IMG/VR virus record: IMGVR_UViG_3300009702_000065
Location: 1-28,459 of that record
Direction: 5' to 3' (one strand)
DNA length: 28,459 nucleotides
DNA from: a virus
The notes beneath the pieces were generated by a model that saw only the letters and a program-made list of their open reading frames with translations, did no database searches and was not told the origin of the DNA. This document shows, piece by piece, positions 17,530-24,063 of the stretch. A program made the position numbers and the translations under genes. How positions within the stretch are numbered: the first letter of the stretch is position 1; every line of letters begins with the position of its first letter.

Positions 17530-17823
17530 ATGGATTTGGTTTATTTAACAAAACTAATTATAGAAAAGTTTGAAAAATCCGAAGGCTATAGTGAACTAAA
17601 AACAAAAGAGTTAAGCGAATCTATTCTTAAGTGTTTAGAGTTACAGTATGCTAAAGAGTGTGAAATTTCAGCAACAAATATGGAACTAGAGAAAAAACAC
17701 CTGAATAAAGAAATATCGGATAATAAATATTTTATGGAAATAAGAAAAATTGAAAACAATATATTACATTTAGTGGATATATTATCAGCCTCTTCTAAAA
17801 AAGATTTACAAAATCTTATATAG
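17530..17823 (+). CDS. Small helical hypothetical protein
   Basis: The start chosen is ATG at 17530 (97 residues), three bases after the TGA of the metalloprotease gene; a TTG at 17524 is also in frame. The product is predicted to be almost wholly alpha-helical, with charged heptad-like stretches (LVYLTKLIIEKFEKSEGY, MELEKKHLNKEISDNKY) and no cysteine motif or signal. It is the last gene of the plus-strand cluster, and its end overlaps the convergent structural gene by 18 bases. No family is recognised. Confidence 0.6.
   Translation: MDLVYLTKLIIEKFEKSEGYSELKTKELSESILKCLELQYAKECEISATNMELEKKHLNKEISDNKYFMEIRKIENNILHLVDILSASSKKDLQNLI
17798..17817 (-). terminator. Weak hairpin with T-run at convergent gene ends
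   Basis: On the minus strand AAGATTT-TGT-AAATCTT forms a 7-bp AT-rich stem with a 3-base loop, running into TTTT at its 3' side. It lies across the overlapping ends of two convergent genes and could stop leftward transcription. Its low GC makes it weak. Confidence 0.3.
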
Positions 17824-19179
17824 CCTTGCTCCTAAATCCTGCTTGTATGTTTTAGGAACGACATCCGATAACGTAATGGTATTTCCGTTTATAGACGATA
17901 TTGTAGAAATTTCAGGCTGATCATTGGCTACTATATATATATTATCAGATACAGAAAAACCAGTCGAATCCAATACATGGACTATTTTATTCCCTGTAGC
18001 GGGTGCTCTAAAAGCTGTAGCTAAAATAAAATCTGTATATGAGGCTAACGTATTAGCATTTGCGTTTTTAATTTGGGTTTGTGCGTCCTGACCCCTTTCA
18101 AATCCCCTAAGCTTGCTTAACGATCCTCCTATAATATTTAATCTATTTTCCAATACCCTGAATCTTTTACCATAAAAACCATTAGCAGATACTATTTCGC
18201 CTGTTGAGAAGTTCTGACTAACAGTACCTAAATAACCATCTATTTGTGATATTCTAGTGGATATAAATGTTTGTCTAGCTACAATTTCATCCTTTATTGC
18301 TTGTAGTTCAGCGGCTCTAAATTTTGTAGGATTAAGCGTGCTTACATCTAAACTATTAAATGCTATACATGTAGTAGTACCGTGGGTTGTATCATAATCA
18401 TTTCTACCTTGCCAAGTATTGATAATAGAAAGAGAATTGGTTATATCAGCTCTAGAGCTATCGTTTTCAGTGGATCGAGTGGTGTCAGAATCTTCGACGG
18501 CGGTTGGAATATTACTATAAGTAGCATTAATAAAATTTTCCCAAGACTGTATTGCATTAATTAAATCGGTACCAGCCGTATGCATATCGATATCTGTAAC
18601 AATGTTATCTATTCCGGGGGTCCACGTTCCGCCGTTAGCCGTACAGTCAGAAGAATTATCATAAGCAGGTAAAGAACAGACCCCAGAAGTACATTTCTGT
18701 CCAGTACTCCTGGTTACATCACTAAAAGATTCGACAACCCCTACCTTTGCATTAATATCGTTAATTATACTTTGTTCACTTTGAACGCCCAAATAGGCTT
18801 GTAAATAATTTTTGCCAACAGCAAAACCTCCACTAAATGCTTGAAAAAATTTCCATATACCTCCGGATATATCCGGTAAGGCCGTTTGAGAATCGTTTGG
18901 GAAAAACGCATTTTGAAATTTTTTATCTGCAGAATCCAATATGGACTGTTCGGTTAGTTGAGTATGGCCGTTACCGGTATAATTTTCTAATTCGGCTTGA
19001 TATAAATTAATTAAAACGGTAACGGGGTCTGCTAAATTTTTATTAGCATCATCTTCTTGTTGTGCTTTTTGTTTTTCTATATTCAATTTGTCAATTGTTA
19101 AATCGGCTTGTTTATTTTGCTTAGGGATATCGATTATTTTTTTAGAAATAGATATTCTATCGTTTTTAGATAATGCCAT
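17806..19179 (-). CDS. Virion structural protein with C-terminal beta module
   Basis: The protein has 457 residues. The N-terminal ~60 residues are helical and charged (KIIDIPKQNKQADLTIDKLN). A central segment has KCTSGVCSLPAYDNSSDC followed by TANGGTWTPG, a Cys-rich insert that may form disulfides or bind metal. A long helical region follows (RAAELQAIKDEIVARQTFI). The last ~65 residues (KIVHVLDSTGFSVSDNIYIV, PEISTISSINGNTITLS, LGARLYKIL) resemble the small beta domains inside the baseplate proteins at 5860-7485 and 7489-13455, tying it to the virion tail. No Shine-Dalgarno sequence is evident; TATAAT sits only three bases upstream of the ATG. Function within the tail is unknown. Confidence 0.75.
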   Translation of the reverse strand: MALSKNDRISISKKIIDIPKQNKQADLTIDKLNIEKQKAQQEDDANKNLADPVTVLINLYQAELENYTGNGHTQLTEQSILDSADKKFQNAFFPNDSQTALPDISGGIWKFFQAFSGGFAVGKNYLQAYLGVQSEQSIINDINAKVGVVESFSDVTRSTGQKCTSGVCSLPAYDNSSDCTANGGTWTPGIDNIVTDIDMHTAGTDLINAIQSWENFINATYSNIPTAVEDSDTTRSTENDSSRADITNSLSIINTWQGRNDYDTTHGTTTCIAFNSLDVSTLNPTKFRAAELQAIKDEIVARQTFISTRISQIDGYLGTVSQNFSTGEIVSANGFYGKRFRVLENRLNIIGGSLSKLRGFERGQDAQTQIKNANANTLASYTDFILATAFRAPATGNKIVHVLDSTGFSVSDNIYIVANDQPEISTISSINGNTITLSDVVPKTYKQDLGARLYKIL

Positions 19180-19205
19180 ATATTATAAGATTGCAATAAA
19201 ATTAA

Positions 19206-19628
19206 TTATTTACCCGTACTGCCAAACCCGCCGCTTCTTTCAGTGTCAGATAGCGTGTCCGATTCAACAAATTCTATATGTGGAATCGGCATTATAATTA
19301 ATTGTGCTATTCTATCCCCAATTTCATATCCGTGTTCTTTAAAGCTAATCCTTTTAAATATTACCTTAATTTCATTACGAAAATTAGAATCAATTACGCC
19401 TACACTATTAGATAAATATAGCGACCTTTTATAAATAGAACTTCTAGAAAATAAATAGCCCACATACCCCCTGGGTATTTCTATAGAAAGTCCCGTTCCA
19501 TATATATAACTATCAGTTGTTATATTATATTTTTTAGAAGTAGCGGTTAAATCTAATCCAGCATCTCCTGCAATTTGATAATAAGGTATTTTAGCGTTTT
19601 CATTGAGTTTTTTTATCTTTATTTTCAT
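19206..19628 (-). CDS. dut: dUTPase (deoxyuridine 5'-triphosphate nucleotidohydrolase)
   Basis: All five motifs of the trimeric dUTPase family can be read in order: AGDAGLDLTA (1), FSRSSIYKRS (2), GVIDSNFRNEI (3, with the catalytic Asp), GDRIAQLIIMP (4) and the C-terminal RSGGFGSTGK (5), whose Phe stacks on the uracil. The start chosen is ATG 19628 (MKIKIKKLN), giving 140 residues, the usual length; the open frame continues 32 residues upstream, but that stretch is hydrophobic and crosses the likely promoter. The enzyme converts dUTP to dUMP and pyrophosphate, keeping uracil out of phage DNA and feeding dTTP synthesis. It stands downstream of the DUF5664 nucleotide-pool gene. Confidence 0.96.
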   Translation of the reverse strand: MKIKIKKLNENAKIPYYQIAGDAGLDLTATSKKYNITTDSYIYGTGLSIEIPRGYVGYLFSRSSIYKRSLYLSNSVGVIDSNFRNEIKVIFKRISFKEHGYEIGDRIAQLIIMPIPHIEFVESDTLSDTERSGGFGSTGK

Positions 19629-19691
19629 TTTTATACTATTTCGATTAGAAATATTAGTTCCGTTTTTTACAAGGACTACAACGATATATAG

Positions 19692-19720
19692 AAAATACCA
19701 TATTAATAATATAGAGTCAA
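19692..19720 (-). promoter_or_regulatory. Sigma-70-type promoter for dUTPase
   Basis: On the minus strand TTGACT (19715-19720) and TATTTT (19692-19697) are separated by 17 bases, with TGG directly before the -10 box (extended -10). The predicted start near 19684 leaves a leader of roughly 55 bases before the dUTPase ATG. Confidence 0.65.
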
Positions 19721-19757
19721 GCAAAAAATAGAAGAAAGATCAGAGAGAAGATCCGCA

Positions 19758-19844
19758 CTAGCAAAAGACGCCCTCTTCCACAAAACTTAATCGACCGAAT
19801 TGGGGAGATTTAAATAATATTTTATTTAATTTATGTCTATTCAT
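19758..19844 (-). CDS. Possible 28-residue peptide between DUF5664 gene and dUTPase
   Basis: An ATG at 19844 follows the tandem TAA TAG stops of the upstream gene and opens 28 codons ending in TAG. The product (MNRHKLNKILFKSP, then FGRLSFVEEG) has a basic start. The upstream AATAGGCCT gives only a poor ribosome binding site. The gap of about 220 bases contains nothing else recognisable apart from the dUTPase promoter. It may be chance. Confidence 0.22.
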   Translation of the reverse strand: MNRHKLNKILFKSPQFGRLSFVEEGVFC

Positions 19845-19851
19845 AGGCCTA

Positions 19852-20175
19852 TTATTGTTTTACCTTCCACCTATCGTCTAAATTCTTATGTAGTCTAAAA
19901 TATTCTTGTAAAAACATGGCATTGCAACCAATATGATCTACATGAGGTAACCCCGACTCCTTGTCAATATCCTCTCCGGCCATAAATAGAAAAGTATGAC
20001 GTAATAGACTACCTATTACCCTACTCCACTTCATACCCTTACGCCAATTATGTTCTTCATATTTATTAGCACCAAAGGTGAGCACGCTAGCACACCCCTG
20101 CATGGAAATAGGGGATAAAAGATCAACCCTTATTTTTCCTTGATCGAATCTTAATCCCCTATCCTTTTTATTCAT
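19852..20175 (-). CDS. DUF5664-type protein, dATP/dGTP diphosphohydrolase N-terminal family
   Basis: The pattern is that of a widespread phage family: GLRFDQGKIRVDLLSP, then LTFGANKYEEHNWRKGMKWS, LLRHTFLFMAGEDIDKESGL, PHVDHIGCNAMFLQEYF. The family (Pfam dATP/dGTP diphosphohydrolase N-terminal, earlier DUF5664) is linked to MazG-like hydrolysis of purine nucleotides; here it stands alone at 107 residues, near the usual single-domain size. The start chosen is ATG 20175 (MNKKDRGL), which overlaps the CYTH gene's end and follows AAGGGA; an ATG at 20199 lies further inside that gene. Together with dUTPase it points to nucleotide-pool management. The exact substrate is not deducible. Confidence 0.82.
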   Translation of the reverse strand: MNKKDRGLRFDQGKIRVDLLSPISMQGCASVLTFGANKYEEHNWRKGMKWSRVIGSLLRHTFLFMAGEDIDKESGLPHVDHIGCNAMFLQEYFRLHKNLDDRWKVKQ

Positions 20176-20785
20176 ACATATCCCTTCTATACATTTCAAA
20201 TAATGATTTATTTAATCTGTTTCTATAAGTGATACCTAGAGGTTCCAGTAGTTGTTCGTATTTTTTTATTTTTTCCCAAGCTTCGCTTGTAGTTAAACTA
20301 CCTATAGTTTCTTCATCTAATTCTATTTCGATAAAATGATCGGGTTTATTTGTATCTGAATCAATCACTCTATAAAATACAAAAGTAGCTTCTTTAAATT
20401 TATAAATATGACATACCTTATATATTTTAAAATTTAAAGAATATCCCTGCATTACAGCACCTTCGTGTATTGTATTGTAGGGTGTTACATCCACCCTCCA
20501 GTTCACTTCTTTTCGTTTAATATTATGCCTGGCTCCCTCTGGCTTCTCCTTCATTGTCCACCAGGCCATTTTTTGATTAATGGCCTTTCTATATCTACCA
20601 AAGGACCGATCAGATTTGGTATAATAATAATCCGGACCTTCCGCATATGTAAATTCCCATTTACCTAATTTTTCTTCTAAGGACATAATTAGAAATTTAA
20701 ACGGCTGTTCTATATCGCCGTTTACTCTATATTTTGTTTCAAATTCAGTATGAGGATCTAGATTTTTATTTTCAACATCTTCCAT
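20168..20785 (-). CDS. CYTH-domain (triphosphate tunnel) protein
   Basis: The N-terminus carries the CYTH signature ExExK as EFETKY (E14, E16, K18). Later positively charged and acidic strands fit the tunnel fold: YYYTKSDRSFGRYRK, WWTMKEKP, KRKEVNWRVD, ATFVFYRV and DHFIEIELDEE, followed by helices around the C-terminus (AWEKIKKYEQLLEPLGI). The family hydrolyses or cyclises triphosphate-containing substrates (thiamine triphosphate, polyphosphate, ATP, or RNA 5' ends in related tunnel enzymes) using divalent metal. Placement between RNA ligase and DUF5664 genes suggests a nucleotide or RNA 5'-end substrate, which is inference. There is no ribosome binding site before ATG 20785; TATGGTATATAA lies just upstream, so translation may be coupled or leaderless. 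Confidence 0.82.
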   Translation of the reverse strand: MEDVENKNLDPHTEFETKYRVNGDIEQPFKFLIMSLEEKLGKWEFTYAEGPDYYYTKSDRSFGRYRKAINQKMAWWTMKEKPEGARHNIKRKEVNWRVDVTPYNTIHEGAVMQGYSLNFKIYKVCHIYKFKEATFVFYRVIDSDTNKPDHFIEIELDEETIGSLTTSEAWEKIKKYEQLLEPLGITYRNRLNKSLFEMYRRDMYE

Positions 20786-20802
20786 ATTTATTATATACCA
20801 TA

Positions 20803-21864
20803 CTATATTTTGGTAAATTGATTATTGGTGGGTCTAATACGTTTCGTTATATAATGATCTAACCGCTCCATATTGTTATCAAAAACAGAAAACATAGCTG
20901 GAAGATGCCTAACTTTATCAGCGTGCAATGCTATATTCTTCTTTATATTTTCGGATTTTGAGAATTTACTTATAATAGAATTATATTCTGTAGTTATTTC
21001 CTTATAAAGATTTCTATATTGTCTCTCTAAAGCACAAGATATATTTTCTGCCCTTTCCCTAAATTCTTCAGGCGTTTTAATAATTATTTCGATAGGAATC
21101 TTACCGTTCTTCATTTGTTTCCAAAAATCTAATGGAGTTAAATGGGCCAATAAAGAGGCTATTTTTAAATATTCTTCGGATTTAAACTTAACCCTATATC
21201 CATCTTCAAACCTAACTACCACGCCCTCCTCCTTAAAAGACAAGTTTTTTTGATAATTCATCACCTCTTCTATGGTTTTAAATTTAAATTTCTTAGGAAC
21301 GGGAATTTTAGTTTTACTATGAATATTTAATAAAGTTGTACTATCCACTTCTTTTTTTGTAGTTACATCATATGCAGTTAATAATACTAATCTTCTTTCT
21401 TTCCCGTAATCTATAACTATCCTATTTTCAGGATATATAATTTCTACTAAAATTGTATACTTTTTGTCAATCTGAGATAAATCATATTGTTTTAATATTT
21501 TCTGTCCTTCTATAGTCTGGTCTGAATTAAAGCTACCTCTTGTATTTACCTTCCATTTATTGTTATAATTAAAAATTATACCTAATGAACCATCTACCTT
21601 TTCCAATACTTCAAAGTTCTTTTTCTTCATTAAGAGGCGTGCCTTAGAAGTGCTTAATTCAGAAAAATTAAAAAACTTTGGAAAGGATTTAGCTATTAGC
21701 TTCCCATTAAGGTCGTATACATTTCCACGAGAGTTAATAGTATATTTATCCCAATGCTTAGAATAGACACACTTTTTTGTATAATTATACAATATTAAAT
21801 CTTCACTTTGTGATTTACTTAAAAAACCACTCTTAACTAAATTGTTTAGTTTTTTTAAATTCAT
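20803..21864 (-). CDS. rnlA: T4 Rnl1-type RNA ligase
   Basis: This nucleotidyltransferase of 353 residues (T4 Rnl1 has 374) shows motif I EKVDGSLGI with the adenylated Lys at residue 89, an upstream element SRGNVYDLNGKLIAKSFPKF typical of Rnl1, motif III-like TILVEIIYPENRIV, motif IV EEGVVVRF and motif V VKFKS. The C-terminal ~120 residues are helical and replace the Rnl1 tRNA-recognition domain. It joins 5'-phosphate and 3'-OH RNA ends with ATP. Its ATG overlaps the lipoprotein gene's TAA (TAATG), and the end-healing kinase/phosphatase lies one gene upstream: the classic pair for repairing tRNA cut by anticodon nucleases. Confidence 0.95.
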   Translation of the reverse strand: MNLKKLNNLVKSGFLSKSQSEDLILYNYTKKCVYSKHWDKYTINSRGNVYDLNGKLIAKSFPKFFNFSELSTSKARLLMKKKNFEVLEKVDGSLGIIFNYNNKWKVNTRGSFNSDQTIEGQKILKQYDLSQIDKKYTILVEIIYPENRIVIDYGKERRLVLLTAYDVTTKKEVDSTTLLNIHSKTKIPVPKKFKFKTIEEVMNYQKNLSFKEEGVVVRFEDGYRVKFKSEEYLKIASLLAHLTPLDFWKQMKNGKIPIEIIIKTPEEFRERAENISCALERQYRNLYKEITTEYNSIISKFSKSENIKKNIALHADKVRHLPAMFSVFDNNMERLDHYITKRIRPTNNQFTKI

Positions 21865-22121
21865 TACTTTATTTGTAGATTAAATTTGGATAAAAAATTA
21901 TTTACAGCGCCATTAGCACACGCATTCAGTGTATCCTCTGAAGTATTAACAGACATCGTAGATTTACACAAATCATAAAAAAACTGAGTAAGGGTATCTA
22001 GGTTAATGCCTAGATTTACTTCTATAGGATTAGTAGGCCCTTCTACCTGAACTTTGTAGGGACCACAACTAGTAGTATACAAACCCAATAGAATTAAAAT
22101 AGAAATAATCTTCTTAGACAT
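21864..22121 (-). CDS. Small probable lipoprotein between RNA-repair genes
   Basis: The start chosen is ATG 22121, which overlaps the upstream TAA (TAATG) and has an excellent ribosome binding site GGAGG; an ATG seven codons earlier lies inside the kinase gene. The 85-residue product has a basic-hydrophobic signal (MSKKIISILILLGLY) and TTSC with Cys at residue 19, a weak lipobox. The mature part contains two more cysteines (DLCKST, LNACAN). It could be an outer-membrane lipoprotein, for example a spanin-like or superinfection-exclusion factor, but no family is recognised and its presence within an RNA-repair operon is unexplained. Confidence 0.75.
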   Translation of the reverse strand: MSKKIISILILLGLYTTSCGPYKVQVEGPTNPIEVNLGINLDTLTQFFYDLCKSTMSVNTSEDTLNACANGAVNNFLSKFNLQIK

Positions 22122-23008
22122 TAAAAACCTCCATCGGCACATTGTAAAACGTTATAACCATGCGATCTCCACATATTTACAACTTGAGTTCTATCGTCAA
22201 CTATGAATAGTATATCATATCTCGTTTTTAATTCAAACTCTAAAATTATTTCTTTCACAATACTGTCTTTTCTATAGTCCATACGCATTCTAGTAAATAA
22301 ACGTGACCCTGCAAACATTAAACCGTTTTGACTTAACCATTTTAACGTTACATCCCGATAATCTGCAGGTCTAGCCGTAACAAATACTACCCTATGTCTT
22401 TCTGATATACTTGTCAACAACTCTTTACACCAATAGTTAACCGGGTCTTTGTCCATATCTTTAAAGAATAAATCCCAATCGGTCTTGTTTGGCTTTATAT
22501 ATTTAAGACGATGATCGGTATTGGCAATAGTACCGTCAATATCACAAACAATAATCTGTTCTGTGTCTTTACCGGCCCATCCTAGTCTAATCACCTCATC
22601 AGCTTCTTGATCTTCTACCCTCCAATAATAATAAAAAAAGTGATCAATTGCTTTAATCGCTGTCTCTTTATCCTTTATACTAGGGTGGTTTTTTCTATTA
22701 ATCACTCTATCTAAACATACTTCGTAAGGAGTGTGGAATACAACTATACGAATTTCATATTTTTTTTGTCTAGCAGGGTTAATATATCTATTGCGTTGTT
22801 TTTTAGAAAAGTTCATTCTATCAACAACAATGTCGTATTTTTTTGATAAAGCATCCTTGAATTTTTCTAAATGTAATTCTGATCCCTGAATATCCTGATT
22901 AATATAGACTAAATCATTTCTGTTATTGTGGGTTTTTAAATAATCTTTAGCCCAAGTAGTTTTTCCAGACCCTGGTGGGCCTACAAGAAGAGTTAGCAGC
23001 GGATTCAT
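22121..23008 (-). CDS. pseT: Polynucleotide kinase / 3'-phosphatase (T4 Pnkp type)
   Basis: The 295-residue protein (T4 Pnkp 301) has the N-terminal kinase P-loop VGPPGSGKTTWA (K16), followed by VVDRMNFSKKQR and a lid region with Arg/Lys. The C-terminal HAD phosphatase has DIDGT (D156, D158), FVTARPADYRD, and VDDRTQVVNMWR with the acidic motif-IV pair. The enzyme phosphorylates 5'-OH and removes 2',3'-cyclic or 3' phosphates, making ends ready for RNA ligase. The start ATG overlaps the upstream zinc-finger gene's TGA (ATGA). Together with the Rnl1-type ligase one gene downstream and the tRNA just upstream, it is most likely part of tRNA repair against host nucleases. Confidence 0.96.
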   Translation of the reverse strand: MNPLLTLLVGPPGSGKTTWAKDYLKTHNNRNDLVYINQDIQGSELHLEKFKDALSKKYDIVVDRMNFSKKQRNRYINPARQKKYEIRIVVFHTPYEVCLDRVINRKNHPSIKDKETAIKAIDHFFYYYWRVEDQEADEVIRLGWAGKDTEQIIVCDIDGTIANTDHRLKYIKPNKTDWDLFFKDMDKDPVNYWCKELLTSISERHRVVFVTARPADYRDVTLKWLSQNGLMFAGSRLFTRMRMDYRKDSIVKEIILEFELKTRYDILFIVDDRTQVVNMWRSHGYNVLQCADGGF

Positions 23009-23166
23009 TTGTTATCCTTTTTTTTCTTTTTTTTCGTCATATTATAGTGTTTATCACAATAATATTCGTTGTAAACTTCATTATTAATTATTCCATGACA
23101 TGCTACTGCAGATTTTTCACCACATATCATACACTTATCAATGTTTAATACTTTTTTGTTTTCCAT
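23005..23166 (-). CDS. Small zinc-finger protein (53 residues)
   Basis: The ATG at 23166 follows AAAGGATAGC, a strong ribosome binding site, and the TGA overlaps the kinase start (ATGA). The product carries CMIC (C12, C15), ACH (C23, H24) and CDKH (C37, H40), a likely zinc-binding set, and ends in a poly-Lys tail (KKKKKK). The tail suggests RNA or DNA binding. Lying between the tRNA and the kinase gene, it could act with the RNA-repair enzymes; this is inference. The length is below the cut-off that many gene finders use, so it is easily missed. Confidence 0.7.
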   Translation of the reverse strand: MENKKVLNIDKCMICGEKSAVACHGIINNEVYNEYYCDKHYNMTKKKKKKDNK

Positions 23167-23181
23167 ATGCTATCCTTTAAA

Positions 23182-23258
23182 TGGTAGGCCCTGTGGGACT
23201 TGAACCCACGATCTCCCGTTTATAAGACGGGTGCTTTTACCAATTAAGCTAAGGGCCT
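23182..23258 (-). tRNA. tRNA-Ile(UAU), reads AUA
   Basis: A complete cloverleaf is readable: acceptor AGGCCCT with AGGGCCT, D stem GCTT with AAGC, anticodon stem CCCGT with ACGGG around loop CTTATAA, T arm GTGGG-TTCAAGT-CCCAC, discriminator A and an encoded CCA. The anticodon is UAU. Known E. coli isoleucine identity elements are all present: C4-G69, U12-A23, C29-G41, A37, A38 and A73. Most bacteria read AUA with a lysidine-modified CAU tRNA, so a direct UAU anticodon is unusual; AUA is common in the genes of this AT-rich window. It has its own promoter (23266-23294) and is followed by the zinc-finger and repair genes on the same strand. Confidence 0.95.
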
Positions 23259-23265
23259 ATTTATA

Positions 23266-23294
23266 TATATACCTCAAAATGTTATTTATGTCAA
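23266..23294 (-). promoter_or_regulatory. Promoter for tRNA and RNA-repair operon, nested in ankyrin stop codon
   Basis: TTGACA (23289-23294) and TATATA (23266-23271) are 17 bases apart on the minus strand. The TGA inside TTGACA is the stop codon of the ankyrin gene at 23291. The predicted transcript start falls at about 23259, next to the tRNA 5' end. Confidence 0.75.
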
Positions 23295-24010
23295 GCGGCT
23301 GATTTAAGATAATTGACAACATCTTGATGGCCTTTTTCTGCCGCCCAACACAGAGCTAAATCATCCCTAGCATGAATATTGGCTCCACTTTTGAGAAGGA
23401 ATTTGACGACATTTAATTGGCCATATTCTGCAGCTAAACATAAAGCATAATCATTATCAGCATGGATATTGGCGTCATTTTTTACAAGAAATTTAACGAC
23501 TTTTAGACGGCCATATCTTGCAGCCAATTGCAAAGCTAAATCATCTTCAGCATGGATATTGGCGTCATTTTCGACAAGAAATTTAACGATATCCAGATGG
23601 CCACCCGCTGCAGCCCAACGTAGGGCAGCATCATTATAAGTATGAACATAAGCGCCGTTTTCAACAAGGATTTTAACAACATTTGAATGGCCATATTCTG
23701 CAGCCAAACGCAAAGCATAATCATCTTCGGCATGAATATCAGCTCCATTTTCGATAAGAACCTTAATGACATCTAGACGGCCATATTGTGCAGCCCATTG
23801 CAAAGCTAAATCATTTTCGGCATGAATATCGGCTCCGTTTTCAACAAGAAATTTAATGACATCTAGATGGCCATGATATGCAGCCAAACATAGAGCATAA
23901 TCATTATCAGCGTGGACATTAGCGCCTTTTTTAATGGCTTCTTTTACGGCAGATAATTGTCCAAGTCGAGAAAATTCAATTAGTATATCGTTTAGTTCAG
24001 TTTGGTTCAT
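23291..24010 (-). CDS. Ankyrin-repeat protein, six full 30-residue repeats
   Basis: The 239 residues divide exactly into a 32-residue N-cap (TELNDILIEFSRLGQLSAV, then KEAIKKGANV), six 30-residue ankyrin repeats beginning HA, with D-x-ALxxAAxxGHLDVxKFL and ENGADI cores, and a 27-residue C-cap ending KSAA. The 30-residue period, shorter than the usual 33, is the form I recall from giant amoebal viruses. Ankyrin folds bind other proteins; the target is unknown, with host effectors or a eukaryotic partner both possible. It starts after its own promoter (24035-24063) with GTGAGAT as a mediocre binding site, and ends at the -35 box of the tRNA promoter. Confidence 0.9.
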   Translation of the reverse strand: MNQTELNDILIEFSRLGQLSAVKEAIKKGANVHADNDYALCLAAYHGHLDVIKFLVENGADIHAENDLALQWAAQYGRLDVIKVLIENGADIHAEDDYALRLAAEYGHSNVVKILVENGAYVHTYNDAALRWAAAGGHLDIVKFLVENDANIHAEDDLALQLAARYGRLKVVKFLVKNDANIHADNDYALCLAAEYGQLNVVKFLLKSGANIHARDDLALCWAAEKGHQDVVNYLKSAA

Positions 24011-24034
24011 AATTTTATCTCACTTTCTAAATAC

Positions 24035-24063
24035 AGAATAGCAAAAATAAGGGGTAATGTCAA
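24035..24063 (-). promoter_or_regulatory. Promoter for ankyrin gene 23291-24010, nested in upstream ankyrin stop
   Basis: TTGACA (24058-24063) and TATTCT (24035-24040) are 17 bases apart. The -35 box contains the TGA of the ankyrin gene 24060-24869. The downstream leader (TGTATTTAG, then GTGAGATAAAA) is shared with the sequence at 27941 onward. Confidence 0.75.

Noticed and set aside
19180-19190. TATAAT as promoter for the 457-residue structural gene
   Set aside because: It ends only three bases before the ATG, so transcription would begin inside the gene, and there is no -35 box at the proper distance.
19629-19724. 32-residue hydrophobic extension of dUTPase
   Set aside because: The dUTPase family starts near ATG 19628, and the extension overlaps the promoter -10 region; a membrane-anchored dUTPase would be exceptional.
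23536-23772. Alternative frame of 78 codons within an ankyrin gene
   Set aside because: It is a shifted frame of the repetitive ankyrin coding sequence and has no binding site; the periodic Leu/Met pattern simply mirrors the repeat.
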